Assembly: GCA_015499985.1 (NCBI GenBank)
Contig: JAAAUF010000014.1
Span: 29,577-93,576 of the forward strand
Source: Haplosporangium gracile
Taxonomy: Eukaryota; Mortierellomycota; Mortierellomycetes; Mortierellales; Mortierellaceae
Reading direction: 5' to 3'
Length of the DNA stretch: 64,000 nt
Under the pieces are notes generated by a model. That model was not told the origin of the DNA. It made no database searches and saw nothing but the letters and a program-made list of their open reading frames with translations. Below, piece after piece: positions 37,360 to 49,600 of this stretch (positions are counted from its first letter, which is position 1; each line of letters begins with the position of its first letter). A program made the translations under genes and the position numbers.

Positions 37360-37869
37360 GGATTGTGTGTTTGTCGTGTGTGTCTGTGTGTGTGGGGGGA
37401 AGGGGGGGATTATTTGAGTGTGGCGTCCTGTCCTGCGCCGTGGGAATGGATCCGAGCTTGGCTGATTGGGGTTGTTATTCGAGTGGTGGTGGCGGTGGCG
37501 GCTGATTAGTGTACAAATCCTGAGGCTGGCGATGGTTGTAATATATAATGTTCCTGTCCTAAGAAGCGTATGTGTGGGAGAGAGTGCGGGTGTGGTTCGT
37601 GTGTGGATGAAGAAAAGAGTAAAGAAGAAACAAGACACGCCGCCTCTGAATATTTATAGTGAATTTTTGTGGCGTCAAAAATCTCCATGACTGCTTTCGA
37701 ACTCCACCTGGTTTAAGCAAAAAAAAAAAAAAGGAAACTCGCCAATGTCAAGCATCATCCACCCATTCAAAACAGCACCAACACACGCGACAAGACGGTT
37801 TCTTGCATTATCAAGGGTGACGTTTTAATAGACACCTCGAATAGGTAGAGGCTATTCAACACCATAATC
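37360..37869. promoter_or_regulatory. Shared divergent promoter of THOC1 and the YTH gene
   Basis: 510 bp separate the two start codons, with transcription leaving in both directions. The THOC1 side is GT/G-rich on the + strand (C/A-rich as leader), and the YTH side has a poly-A run and an AC-rich leader. No clear TATA box or known factor site was picked out. Confidence 0.6.
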
Positions 37870-40800
37870 ATGGGCAAGGGCAAGGAAGTCATTGTCAGCT
37901 GGGACGACTTCGACGACGACGACCTCTTCGATGAAGATCCTATCGAACTCAATCAGGGGCAGTCTGCTCCAGCAAAGGATGACGCGACCCCAGCAGCAGC
38001 AGAAGCAGCAGCAGCAACAGCAGCCCCTGCGCGTATCTTTCAGAAACCTAAGCCCGCCATTCTAACTCCCATGAATGAGGTCCACCTTGCCACGCAGGAC
38101 CTACGGAACGAGATCAACCAATTGAGCACCAGCAGCAACGATATCAATACCCTTGGGCAACTCCAGCCTACTTCACGAACAAGCGCAGGTATCAACCATC
38201 ATGCCGATAACGACTGGAAGAGCGAAAGCGATTGGAGGAACGATCGCAAAGGGGCTTCAAAACCGACGCTATCTGTTAAAGAGGACTTGCGGGATGCCAT
38301 TACAACCATGACGCGGCAAATGAGGGATCTCGAATCTCCAGGGACTCGCGCAACCGAGTCTGTCAGGACACCTCTGTCTCGTCCGTTGGAATCCGGTATC
38401 ACTTTGGTGGCGATTCGGACCAGCTCGGATCCCAAGCCAGCATCATCTTCAGGCAGACCATCCGCTTCGGACGTTATTGCGGTACCACCAAAACGGGACA
38501 GTTTTCGGCCGAAGAGTCGCTCCAGGAGTCGCTCAAGAGGCAGGGAGCCTAGTCGTCGCAAAAATTCCAGGAGTCGGTCAAGGGGGAGGTCGTGGAGTCG
38601 GTCGAGAATACGGTCATGGAGTCGATCTAGGGGTAGAGCAAGAAGTCGGTCTAGGGATCGTTCAAGAGAGAGGGACACGCCTTGGCGTTATAGGAGTAGG
38701 TCAAGAGGAAGGAGTAGAAGCAGAGACAGACGGAGGAGTAGAGAGCGCAGTAGGAGCAGAGACGGGCATAAGAGCAGAGAGTGGAGCAGAGCTAAGGACA
38801 AGGACAAGGACAAGGACAAGGACGGAGACAAGGATAGGGACAATAACAGGGATAGGGACAGGAATAAAGACGTAAACAGATGGAGGACCCCAAGTAGAAG
38901 TAGGAGTACAGACAAGTATAGGCCCAGGGGCAGGAGTCGAACCAGGAGCACGCTGCAGACCAAGGCGGAGGAAAAACCTAGCAGCAGGACGAACAGTGTG
39001 TCGAGAGAAGCCAAATCGGTGATCACATCAGCATCATCAAGTGCGCATCGGACTGCTCAAATATCAACCGTCGCTACGGCCACCACAACATCACCCTCTT
39101 CTCCGGGTCTCTCGACTCCTTTATCCACTCTGCGTTCCCCTGTCGACCAACCCAACACTCCCTCCTCTTCGCTACCAAACACTGTACGCAACAACCCTGT
39201 AACACTATCACAAACGACCCCCCTCAGTAACATGGAAACACTAATAGGCTCTTTGGACTTGACTCGACCAGCCACGCTCGACACTACTACCATCTCTTCC
39301 GCCTCTTCACTTGTCGCCGAACCAACTCAAACTACCAATTTCAACATCGCGAGCGAGCTTGAAGATTCCATAACAACGATCAAGATCAAGGTAGAGCCAG
39401 AAGACCCTTCTACTCTGGCACAAGCAGCAGAAGCACCATCACCAGAAGTGGTTGTAAAACAAGAGCCAGTAAGCTCGGATGAAGCCACCAAAATTCTGCG
39501 TGAGGCATCTCAACGTACAACAACAAGCAAACCAGGGCTACCCGACTCCATGGAGACCGAAGTAGGAGCGCAGGATGTTCACTACTTTGTCATACGTGTC
39601 AGTGACGAGGTTGACTTTAACGATGCTCGGAAAAGTGTAAGTCCCATAAAACAGGCTTTTTCAGCGGCTGCGGGACCAGCAGTGACATGGCCTCCTATTT
39701 AACCTTGCTGTTCCTTTTTCTTCGTCATTTAGAACGTATGGAACACAAACCCTATGTATGACAAGGCGTTGCGAGAACTCTACAGTGTACGTCGCTCGTG
39801 TATATACTTGCAGATCACTTGGAATACGCGAAAAGCAGTGTCCATTTCAAGCCTTGTAATTAATGAATATACTCCGCATCTCTTTATGATATTTATTAGC
39901 CAACTTCAAAAGTGTTCTTGATCTTCACCGTGTTCATGAGCAGCGAGTTCTGTGGGATCGCCAAGATGGCATCGGAGATGATGTGGGTGGGTGAGCGGAC
40001 CATCTTTGACAAGTCAAACTTAAGACAAAAGTTCAAGCTCCAGTGGGTCGCTTGGTATGCTTTTCTTCCATTCATGCACGTGTGCTAATATAACTTTTTT
40101 TCCAACAAAAAAACTTGTCTAACCCTTTCTTTTTTACCACATTTTATATTGATAGCTCGCGTGTTTCGTATGACAGCGTCAAGGAGGTGACACACGAGCC
40201 AGTCTACAAAATCATTCGCAAGAACGGACATGAGCTTACTCAGGATATGGGAAGCGCCATCCACAAATTGCTTGTTGAGAATCAGCCGGAAGAGGAACCG
40301 TAAGTTTACATTTATAGTTTCTTCCCGCGTCTTATAAGAGAAGTCTAACGGTATGACATCTAACTGCATCTTATTTTGTGTTAGGCAACCGACCCTGGCT
40401 TTACAGCAGGCGGAGAGCAGTGCACTTGATATTACTTCCACGAGTTTCAGTCAGCATATGCTTATGAGTGAAAGCGCCGATGCCCAGGAAGGTTCGACAC
40501 TGCATCTCAACTCACTGTTTAGAGACTCTTTTGACATGGCCGTTGATCTGCCAGGGCCTGCGACGGTTGATTTTCAGGACAAGGACAAGGATGAAGACGA
40601 GGACGATGTCGACTATGACGATGATGGGTAAACTCACTCTGCAGTCTTATGACTTTTCTGATGGTAATCGCGTATCCATGCATTGATTGAAGTATGAGAA
40701 GCAGCTAACATGCATATGATTTGTCATTTTTGCGAACGTAGCACTTCCATGGACCTGGACTCGAATTCGCATACGGCTGACGATTTGATAGAGTTCCCAT

Positions 40801-41885
40801 CCCCAAAGGCCACCCTTCCGCGCAGCCCTCGTGCTCTCAAGAGATCAATCTCTGCAGACGAAAACGCCGACCTATCTGTGGAGCTTGCACTTGCCAATGA
40901 AGAACGGGAACATTCAATCAGGGGCCATTCAATGGAATCAGCATCTATCGAACGCCTGGAGCAGAAGCCAGAAGAAAGAGAAGAATCGAAAAAGGAAGTG
41001 GGAGTGAAAGAGGAAGATAAGGAGATGGAAATGGGAGAGACTGTTTTCCGTCGGGATGCTTCTCCGATACGTGCAAGATCACCTAGGAAACGCGATTCAC
41101 CTCCACCTTCACTTCCTTTAAGGCGTTGGTCGCCTTCGAGACGTCGATCGCCTCCACCTCCTCGAAGGAGATCACCACCACCATCATCATCACGGAATCG
41201 ATCTCTCCCACCACCTCGAAGGAACCGATCACCTCCCCCGCACCGTCGAAGATCGCCCCCACCGCCGCGGCGTAAATCTCCACCACCACCATCGTATTAT
41301 CACCAAACACCGTCATACGATCGATCGAGATCTGCAACCTCCACCTCTAACTACTATGGTTTCAGGTCTCCACCACCGTTCCCTCAACGATCCAAGGACC
41401 CTCGAGATCGATCCGCGTCGACACATATCTTTCATTCAGGAACCGGACCTAATTATCAACGCGATCGGTTCAGTAATGCCCCTATGGACCCACGTCTCTC
41501 TGGGAACCGGAGTGCTAGTAGTAATGTCGTTCCCCAGAAGCGGCCCTATGATGAAACGAGCGGATCGATGGAAGATAATAAGGATGGTATTCTGGCAAAC
41601 GCAGTGGACCTTCCGGCTTCGGTGTTCCCTCTGGCGGACGATGACGAAGATGGTATAGGCGACCATTTTGCCCCGCCACTGCAGTCAGTAGATCCCTCAG
41701 CTGGAGCATCATCGTCATCGTCGTCATATACAGCGCTGGGAGGCCCTTCTTCGTCCACCTCGACGGTTGCTCCTGTGGATCCTCCTCCACAGATCACGAG
41801 TATCACGCTTGTCCCTGCAGGGATGTCCAAGTCTCGGCGCAAGAAGATGCGAAAGGAGGCCTATGCCAAACCTCTAGACTTTTAG
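37870..41885 (+). CDS. YTH-domain RNA-binding protein with SR-rich flanks
   Basis: Predicted nuclear reader of N6-methyladenosine RNA, resembling animal YTHDC1 in layout. Six exons: 37870-39636, 39733-39786, 39900-40054, 40156-40299, 40385-40627 and 40742-41885, giving 1168 aa. The N-terminus is acidic (SWDDFDDDDLFDEDP). Dense RS, RD and KD dipeptides run from about 205 to 350. The YTH domain is about 578-690: VHYFVIRVSD, SNVWNTNP, VFLIFTVFMSSEFCGIAKM, FKLQWV and KNGHELTQDMG. Cage positions by alignment in the head: W592, F643 and L648. The second is Trp in known readers. After an acidic patch comes a second arginine/serine/proline block (about 898-975, RRRSPPPP-type repeats) and a basic C-terminus. 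RS domains usually mean nuclear speckle localisation and SR-protein contacts. The small 54-nt exon 2 encodes the first cage residue. Confidence 0.88.
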
Positions 41886-42040
41886 AGCTTGCTTCTTTTG
41901 CGATACATTGTAATGCAATCCATTATCCACTTGCACAAAGAAACATTACTTTGCTTGTGTTTGTAATTAACGAAATGTGCAAGTAAAAGTCTGTCTATGT
42001 GTGATGATATTTATCGTAACAGGGTGAACGAACGAACGAT

Positions 42041-43462
42041 CTACCACTGAGAGTTGTTGGTCATCAATTGGACGACCTCGGGGATCTTGGTCTTGTGGAT
42101 GAGCATCATGCGGCGGGCGGGGGCAATTCCATAATCCTCAAACGTGTTCTTGGACTCTGCAACCGTCGGTGGTGTCGTCAACTTGAAGTCCTGTGTAAAC
42201 TCGGCAAACTGCTGCAGCATCTCTTCCTCTGGGTGGAAAAAGAATGTCGTCGGCTCCGCCTATTATTTTCCATATACAAACATTTGTGTACAGATCAGAA
42301 AAGGAAACAAAGTATAAATCGCTATGTTTGAGTATTGAGGCAACAGCGAGGAGAGTAGCGGCGAACAAAATTTCGGTCGATGATAAAAGGAAAGATCTGG
42401 CTTACGGTCTTGGTCTTCTTCTTGGTGGGCTTGGGAGCCTCGTCATCCAAATCGATCTTGGGAGCTACTTCGTGGTATGTAGGTGCCATCAACAAATAGT
42501 ACTCAAAGTTGAACGGCAATCCCTAAATAAGTTTTATCAGCAGCAAAGAGTTCAAGAGATTAGCGACTGACTACATGGCATCACCACACTACCCTTATAG
42601 TGCAAACAATGCGTTCTCCTACTTACCTCGTCAACGGCCCACTTGACCTCCTCAAGTAACATCCTCCACATAGGAGGCGCAGTCTCAACTGGCATATTAA
42701 TAAACCTCTCACTCAAAATTAACCCAACCTCCTTCTTGGACTCGGCCCCCAAAAGCTCCTTCAACTTGATATGCAATCCCTCATTCTGCTTCGATTTCGT
42801 AAACACGTAATCCCGAATCTGAGTCATTGCCTGGCTTGGCTTCTGTGTTACTGCCGTTGCTGATCCTTGTGATTCTGCTGGCGCGGGTGTGGGGTGGATA
42901 TGGTGAAGATGCTGGTTCATGTTGAGGACGGTAAGGAGGGAGTAAGGATCCGACTCGACGCCATTAACCTTGATGGTCGTGCCGACGTTGGATTGGGCGA
43001 CGATCAGGTCGGAGAGTTCGGAGAGGGCGAAGAGGATGGCGTCGCTAGCAAAGTATTGGTTGAGGAGGTTCTTGATCGCATGAAAGTCCATCTCCTTTGG
43101 GTCAAAGAACTCAAAATCCACATTAATGATATCCTGCAACAAAAGATTGAGAAACACAAAAAAAATAAAAAATGTTAGGACACAAGAAACATTGGTTTTT
43201 GTATTGTTGTGGGTTACGTGTAGGTGTATATCTTTGTCCGTCTGCTCAGCTTGAGCGCAAGTAGGCGTTCTTTAACGGCTGCCTGGCTCAAAAAATTTCC
43301 TAGCAGCGTTTGTTGCCTGTCCTGAAAAAGGATAGCCATGTAAAAGATCAATACGTCGATGGAAGTTACCTCGCCATCAGAACCGGAATCATCATCCTCC
43401 TCGTGACTGACCATCTCGACATCCTCGGGGTCGTGTTTCTCAGTTGCCTTTCTCTTGCTCAT
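42041..43462 (-). CDS. BCP1: BCP1/BCCIP family protein
   Basis: Fungal counterpart of BCCIP. In yeast, Bcp1 is a nuclear protein that chaperones ribosomal protein uL14 (Rpl23) and is needed for export of the lipid kinase Mss4. The exons are 43370-43462, 42627-43133, 42406-42522 and 42041-42259, all joined in phase 0, giving 311 aa. The N-terminus is short, charged and acidic (HEEDDDSGSDGE). The family core starts with INVDFEFFDPKEMDFHAIK, continues through MWRMLLEEVKWAVDE and PFNFEYYLLMAPTY, and ends with FFFHPEEEMLQQFAEF. The last exon closes at NNSQW. The gene converges with the YTH gene, 155 bp apart, and its start is only 116 bp from the stop of the next leftward gene. Confidence 0.9.
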
Positions 43463-43578
43463 GGTGATGGTGATGGTCGTCGTGCTTGTTGTAAAGTTAG
43501 GAATGTAAAAAAAAGAAAAGAAAAGGCTCAAAAGTAGTCACGATAAACACCTTTTTTTTTTATTACAAGGACGCTCAA

Positions 43579-45735
43579 TTAAATCTGAAGATCGTCCAGC
43601 GACTCATCGATCTGCTTGAGTTTAAGAAAGACATCACAGCCGTATCCTTGAAGCGAGATCAAGTGCATATCCCCGCCAAAATACTGCGCGTAAATCCTCG
43701 TTAATGGCAGTCTATAAGTTAAAGACGAAAGCTCAAATGTCAGATCGAAACTGTACAAGCCAAAAAGTGCAACTAAGAACATAGTTGGAGAGGTACGTAC
43801 CCAAAACCAAGACCCGCAATAGGTCCTCCCAAACCAGCCTGCATGGCCAGCCGACTGACTCCCTTAAAAATACTGTCAACGCCATAGGGCGAGTCGTCTG
43901 ACGACGAACCCTCGGACAAGGAGTCATTCTCGTTCTTAACTGTGGTGAACGAATAATCAAAGATTGCATCAAAGTCCTCCCGCGAGATGCCTCCACCATG
44001 GTCTCGGATTCGGATCGTCACCTCATGCTCTCCCTGAGCAATCGTTACCTCCACAGGTGGGTGGCCAAATTCGTTCGCCCGTTTAGTCACATCCTGCTCG
44101 TCATCCTGGTTCACAATCACTACACTGTTTCCTGACTCTCGATTCGCGGGAGAATAGTGTCTGTCAGGTCCGTTTCCGTGAGGGTTCAGAGCCGACCGTC
44201 CCATCTTTTGCGAATGCTCCACAGTCGCACGGACTGCATTCTTGAGCAACTCGCAAAGAATGTATTCCAGATGGACGGGAACATATGTGAATGTGGTGTC
44301 GGTCTGTCCATTGATCACAACCTCAGGACTTGATCCGTAGTTAACATCGCACAATTCTTGGACAAACGAGGCACACGTCTTGATCAAGTCCGCTGGGCGA
44401 AGCTCCGTATGGACCACGCCGACAATATCATCGTGTAAAGTCTCCACACTGGATCTCTCATGCTCGTGTCTCTGTTCTCTCAACGATATTGCCTGTTCGG
44501 CAATCAAACGAATTCCAATACGCGCCCGGATCATGTCGTCCAAAAATCGTTTGATGTCCTCCTTGGCCATGTATTTTTTGCACTCCAAAAATCCTATGAA
44601 ATGAAAAAATTGCGATTTTGTTAGTCGGATTTTTCATGGAGAAAGCCGAAGGTTGCATGGCGGACACGAACATTCGAGACGCTAACCTTGGGAGAGCATG
44701 GGGATGACATCTGCGTGAGACTCGACAAGTCCCTTCAAAAGCGCAGCAAATCGATCCAGATCGTCTTTATCCCGAATCTCCTCGGGGCTTGCCGTGATTG
44801 ATTGGAAAGAGTCATAGTAGAGTTTGTAGACTCGCTTGATATAAGGGTTGGTGCCGACGATAAAGGGCAGCTTCTGAGTCGCCTTGATCAGCCTTGCCAA
44901 TCGAACGGGCAATTCCTTGCGTGCATAGCGTGCCACATCCAGATTGATTGCAAGATCTCCGGCGGCGACGCCTTGCTGGTGTTGATCATGACTCGAGGAA
45001 CCTGATCGTCCAAGACCCAGGAGAGTCTTCAATGTCACTGTCTGGATTTCCTGGTTGGCATACTATCGGTCATATATGCGTATGTGGTTCGAAATTGTTG
45101 TTAGTTGTCGTTCGGTTAGCGCAAAAAGGCTGAAGAGTAAGTAAGCGACAAGCGTCGTTATCTAGAGCTGTTTGATCCACAACTAACGGGGAAAAAATGT
45201 TAGGATCCACACAACATACCTGAGTCACTTTATCGTCATAAAACGAGACGACGTCTTCAACTTCCTTTTGTTCAGAATTGGTGAAGAATCCTCTCTTGGT
45301 TGCAGTGGCAGTCACCAGGCTGGATCCTGTAGATCTGAGGGCCATATTTGTTACCACTGAGGACGACTGTACTAATGTGCTGTTGCTCCATGATGGTCTT
45401 GCAGTGATAAGAGGAGGAGTAGTGTTCCGCCCTGTGAGTCTTAAACCCATGGTCGGAGCTTGGAAGGAAAGACTGCGTTTTGAGCTTTGTGCGTAGATGT
45501 TGCTGTTGCTGGAGGAAAGGGCAAGGTGGTGGCGGGCATTGCTGGAACGGTTGGGCAAGAAGGAAGTAGTAATACGGGAAGAAGCAAGACTGATAGGACC
45601 GTTATTAATGATATTCTTATTCGGAGAAGTAGTGGTGGTGAGTGATCGTAAGGCTGTGACACCATGAGGATGGCGCCAGAAGGGGGAGGGTGAGCAGCAT
45701 CTTGCCCTTGGAGCCATGGCCAGTCGAGAAGCCAT
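43579..45735 (-). CDS. Mitochondrial BCKDK/PDK-type protein kinase
   Basis: Member of the mitochondrial histidine-kinase-like Ser kinases that switch off 2-oxoacid dehydrogenases in the matrix. The C-terminus (LPLTRIYAQYFGGDM, then SLQGYGCDVFLKLKQID) is closer to branched-chain ketoacid dehydrogenase kinase than to pyruvate dehydrogenase kinase. The exons are 45220-45735, 44687-45062, 43801-44593 and 43579-43711, giving 605 aa. An Arg/Ser-rich N-terminus of about 150 residues is a plausible, unusually long matrix leader. The ATP-site boxes are ELLKNA (N416), DHGGGI (about 495-500) and GLGFG (558-562). Compared with animal BCKDK (about 410 aa) there are polar insertions at about 425-475 and 517-540. 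Donor sites are GTATGT, GTTAGC and GTACGT. A purine-rich tract (about 46030-46180) marks the presumed promoter side. Confidence 0.85.
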
Positions 45736-46618
45736 TGTGTTGATGATGCTGTCAAAGAGGAATGGAGGGAGAGTTGATAGGGAAGATGAAGGTTGTTGTT
45801 GTTGTTTGAAAAACTGATTTCGGAGAGAGAGTACCACAGGAGTAATAAAATAAAAAAAAATGAGGAATAAAAAGGAGGTGAAAGTGGGCCTTGTGAGTGT
45901 GCGATGTCGCTGGGGCGTGGGAAACCTGTGATAAAAGGCAGTGAGAAGGGAAGAGAGAGGTGTGTGAGAGGTGCGAAAGAAGAGAAGACAAAGGAGTACC
46001 AAGGGAACGATGGAAACAATTGATGGGCACTGAAAAGAAATAAGGAAGAAAAAAAGACGCGGGAAGAGGGGCGGGGAATGAAGGACAAGAAGAGAAAGAA
46101 AAGGAAGAAGAGAAAGGAAAGGAAGAAGGGAAAGAAAAGAAAAACAAAAAAAAAAAACAAAGTGATAATGAAGGAAAAGGTTAAAAACAAGGCAGACCGT
46201 TCGCGGAGCGGCCAAAAAGTGGATCTCCCACTCGCATTCGCAACGGACAACAGACACTCGACTCACACGGGCAATAGGAAAAAAGAATTCCGGGGTCCTG
46301 TCGATCCAGGCCAAATGCATCTTTTTTCTGTCTTATTTTTGTTTCTGGTGGCACAACATACAAAATCTCACATGGTACATAGTACATGTGGGAATAGAAA
46401 TAAACAAGTTCTTTTTTTTTTATTATTATTATTATGAACAGAAAAATTAAAGGTAGTATGTGTGGAATATCGCGCCTTCTATTTTTTGATGGGTGCGGAG
46501 GTGGGTTGTTTTTTTTTTTACATGGTAGGAAGGCGAGAGGAGAAGAGAGTAGACTGTGGCAACGGGGAATAGATTAAAAGGGAGTAACAAGGAAAGAGTG
46601 AGATAATGAAAACAGAGC
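45736..46618. other. Spacer between the RabGAP and kinase genes
   Basis: No gene was recognised. 46030-46180 is strongly purine-rich on the + strand, matching the C/T-rich leaders of leftward genes. Further right the stretch is A/T-rich, with a TTATTATTATTATTA run near 46420. Confidence 0.55.
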
Positions 46619-49600
46619 TTATGAATCGCTGACAGATCGGCGGAAACTCAAGGCGCCAAGGATGCTGTTGCGCTGCGATGGGTTCCGCTTCACCTTGGCC
46701 GAATCTCCCTCGGCCGCAACCATAAACTTGCGTGTTCCATACGCTGTCGACACTGGTGCACTGGGGACAACACCAGCGCTCGCCGCCTTCTCACTTGGCC
46801 ATCCCTTGCGCACCATCGCCGCAGGGCGCACCGACGACATCGATTCGCGACCAGACTGGTTCGATGCAAGGGTATCACTGCTGCCACGACGGGCTGCCGT
46901 GCGGTTACTACAGCTGTCCAACGAGTCGTCCGACCCACGACGGCTCTCATAGTGAGGAGGAAGAGTCATTGCCATATCCATCACAGGCGTTGCTAGGGGC
47001 GAGGGCGATCCGCTCCGAGAATTCATGAGGTTCAACATCGACACATCGTTGATTGACTTTCGGAAGCTGCGTCCACGGTTCATGCGCTCGGGGTTAGCAG
47101 CGGCAAAGGCGGCATTCATTTCCAACTCCTTGACCTTCTCCTGCAGAGTGTGGCGCTCAACCTGACCCTCCAACCAAAGTTTCTTAGTTTCTTCGAACTG
47201 CTGGCGCATTACGTTCAGCTCCTTCTCAAACGAGTCACGCTCGTGGCGAACAGCATCCATCTCCATCACCATGGTCAGCTTGGTTGACTGGAGGACCATC
47301 TGCTGCTCCTGGAGCATCACAACAGCCTCCTTAGAATCCATAAGAATGTGCTCCATGTTGAGCGTCTTGGTCTTTTGCTGCTCAACTTCGTTCATCGCCT
47401 CCATGACCGACACCTTGGCGTGAACAAGCTCTCTCGTAACATGGGCCAGTTCCCGCTCGGCCTGGGCAAGGCGGCTGTGAACATCATCCTGACTGACGTT
47501 CAAAGACGAAATGGACGAGGCCTTGGTCTCATCAGTGTCCATCTCATCCTCCGAGTGTCTTGACCAGCTGTTGCTCGAGCGCATCTTTCCGTCCTCGTGG
47601 GTAATGGTGCGGGGCGAGGACATCATCGACGTGTCGCTCATGACCGAGGGGGAAATAGCGCTCATCATCGAGGCCCGGTTCTGCTGACGCTCCATATCGG
47701 CAACCTTCTTGCGCAAGGCGCCAATCTCCTCCAAATGTGCGGTTTTCTCCATCTTGGCGGTAACAAGTCCTTCGGTGACTTCGACATGGTCCTTTTGGAG
47801 TGTCGAGAGCGCCTTGGCCAAGTCCTGAATTTGCTCCAACAACATAGCGTCCGAACCGTAGGTGGTAGTTCGGGTTACGATAACTGGCTCTGGCTCTGGC
47901 TCCACAACCTCGTCCTCGCTGCTATCCTCGTTGCTGGTGTTGCTGTTGTTGCTACCACTGACTCCCAGTAGCAAGCTGGCCGAAGATCCGAAAGAGGCCG
48001 CGATTGAGAGACGAGCGCTAGCCCGGTTGGTCTTGGACTTTGTCGCCTTTGACTCCTTGGTCTTGATCTCGGCAGGCTTGATCGAATGGTCAGAACCAAA
48101 ACGATCCTTGAAGCGCTTGCTGGTGACCTCGCCGGCACGCTTCTGCTGATCCTCCAACTCGGCCAAGTAGGTCATGGCAAGAGTATCCAGCTTCTCCTTG
48201 GAAATATCGGTCGACAGGCTCATGGCATCCCGAATCACCTCGCCGGCATTGTCCTCGTAAATATCGTACAGCTTTGTCGACAAAACATCCAGCAAGTCCT
48301 CGAATTCCTGCAGCTGCATCAGCTTTTCCTCGTTCTTCTTGAGGAAGGCGACGGCGACACGCATGATGGTCTCGGGTGCTCCCTCGGTAAAGACCACGTC
48401 GTACACGCGGAGGACCAAGGGCAAGGGATAAGTATAGGCAAAGAGAGAGAGGAACCATTGGGAGGCGTACATGGCAGCGTTGATGGAATGGAAGGAAAGA
48501 TGGGCATGCAACATGGGAAGATGCTCCGAAAGCAACGCGGAGAATTGGTATAAGCGAAGCTGAAGTCCCTCCATGTTCAACGTGAACATGGTCCTCATGT
48601 CGTAAGTTTCCATCAAACGAACAAACACACAGAAAGCCTCCTTCTCGTCCATCTAAAAAAAGCATCAATTTGGGGGCAAATAAATGGAGCTTGATTTAGT
48701 TGCATGGCCATTGGATATCGACTCAAAACTGCAATTTCTGACATGTATCGAGGAAATTACTTACGTTCATAAGCAATGGTCCGACCAAGAAGCCAAGACC
48801 CTGGCAGTATCCGACATGGGGGTCGTAGAGAGAGTAGGCCTTGAGGATGTTACGAAGGCTCTCCTGTCCCTTGCCTCCCTCCTCCTTGAACATGTCGACC
48901 TGTGGGAATGTCCTAGCGAGATCTCGTTGAATGATGCGTTCATAGGGCGAGTGCTCGAGCAGGAGCTTGGTGTACATAGTCTCGAGATATGTTGACGAGG
49001 CCTGGGACATGGATTGCCAGATCAATCCACGCAGCTTAGAGGGGAGACCCTGGCGGACACGGGCTGCCAACAAATGTGGGAGCTTGCTTGCGACTGCGTT
49101 GTAATCCTGAACGAGCATTCCCCAGAACTCCCAGTCGATCTCGTCGTCACCAGCCTCGGACTCTAGAGCCTTTGAGGGCGAAGACGACATGGGAGCGACA
49201 GTCTCTGAGTTGGGCGCGTTGAGTGTTGTAGAGTCGGAAATAAGTCGATGAAGAGTGTTGAGGTTTCCTTTAAGGACGTTCGACTCGATGCATACTGATT
49301 TGGGATCGGTGTCCAAAAGTCCATTTTGTCTCTCCAGCCTGGCCAACAGGAATGATGTCGAGTCCTATTGTAGTTAACGTATGAATGTCAGATCATCTCG
49401 CCCTTCTTTCATAGCCCAATTTTTTTTTAAAAAGAAAGCACAAACACAAAAAACAAGGAACCAAACGAACCTGTGGAGGGAGGCTGTTATTTTGTTCTTC
49501 CAGTTTGTGCAAGAGTTCAGAGTCAACATTGCTTTCGGTGCGGACGCCCTTGACTCTTGCAAAATGGTTCTTGGGCTGGGGGAGCAAAAAGCCGAGAGTG

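Noticed and set aside
37360..37638. N-terminal extension of THOC1 to an upstream Met
   Set aside because: The extra residues are Thr/His/Ser low-complexity, as expected from a translated leader. The homology begins after the Met at 37359.
45736..46320. Long in-frame extension upstream of the BCKDK-type kinase start
   Set aside because: It is Phe/Leu/Ser-rich from translated C/T leader sequence. The Met at 45735 starts a credible mitochondrial leader.
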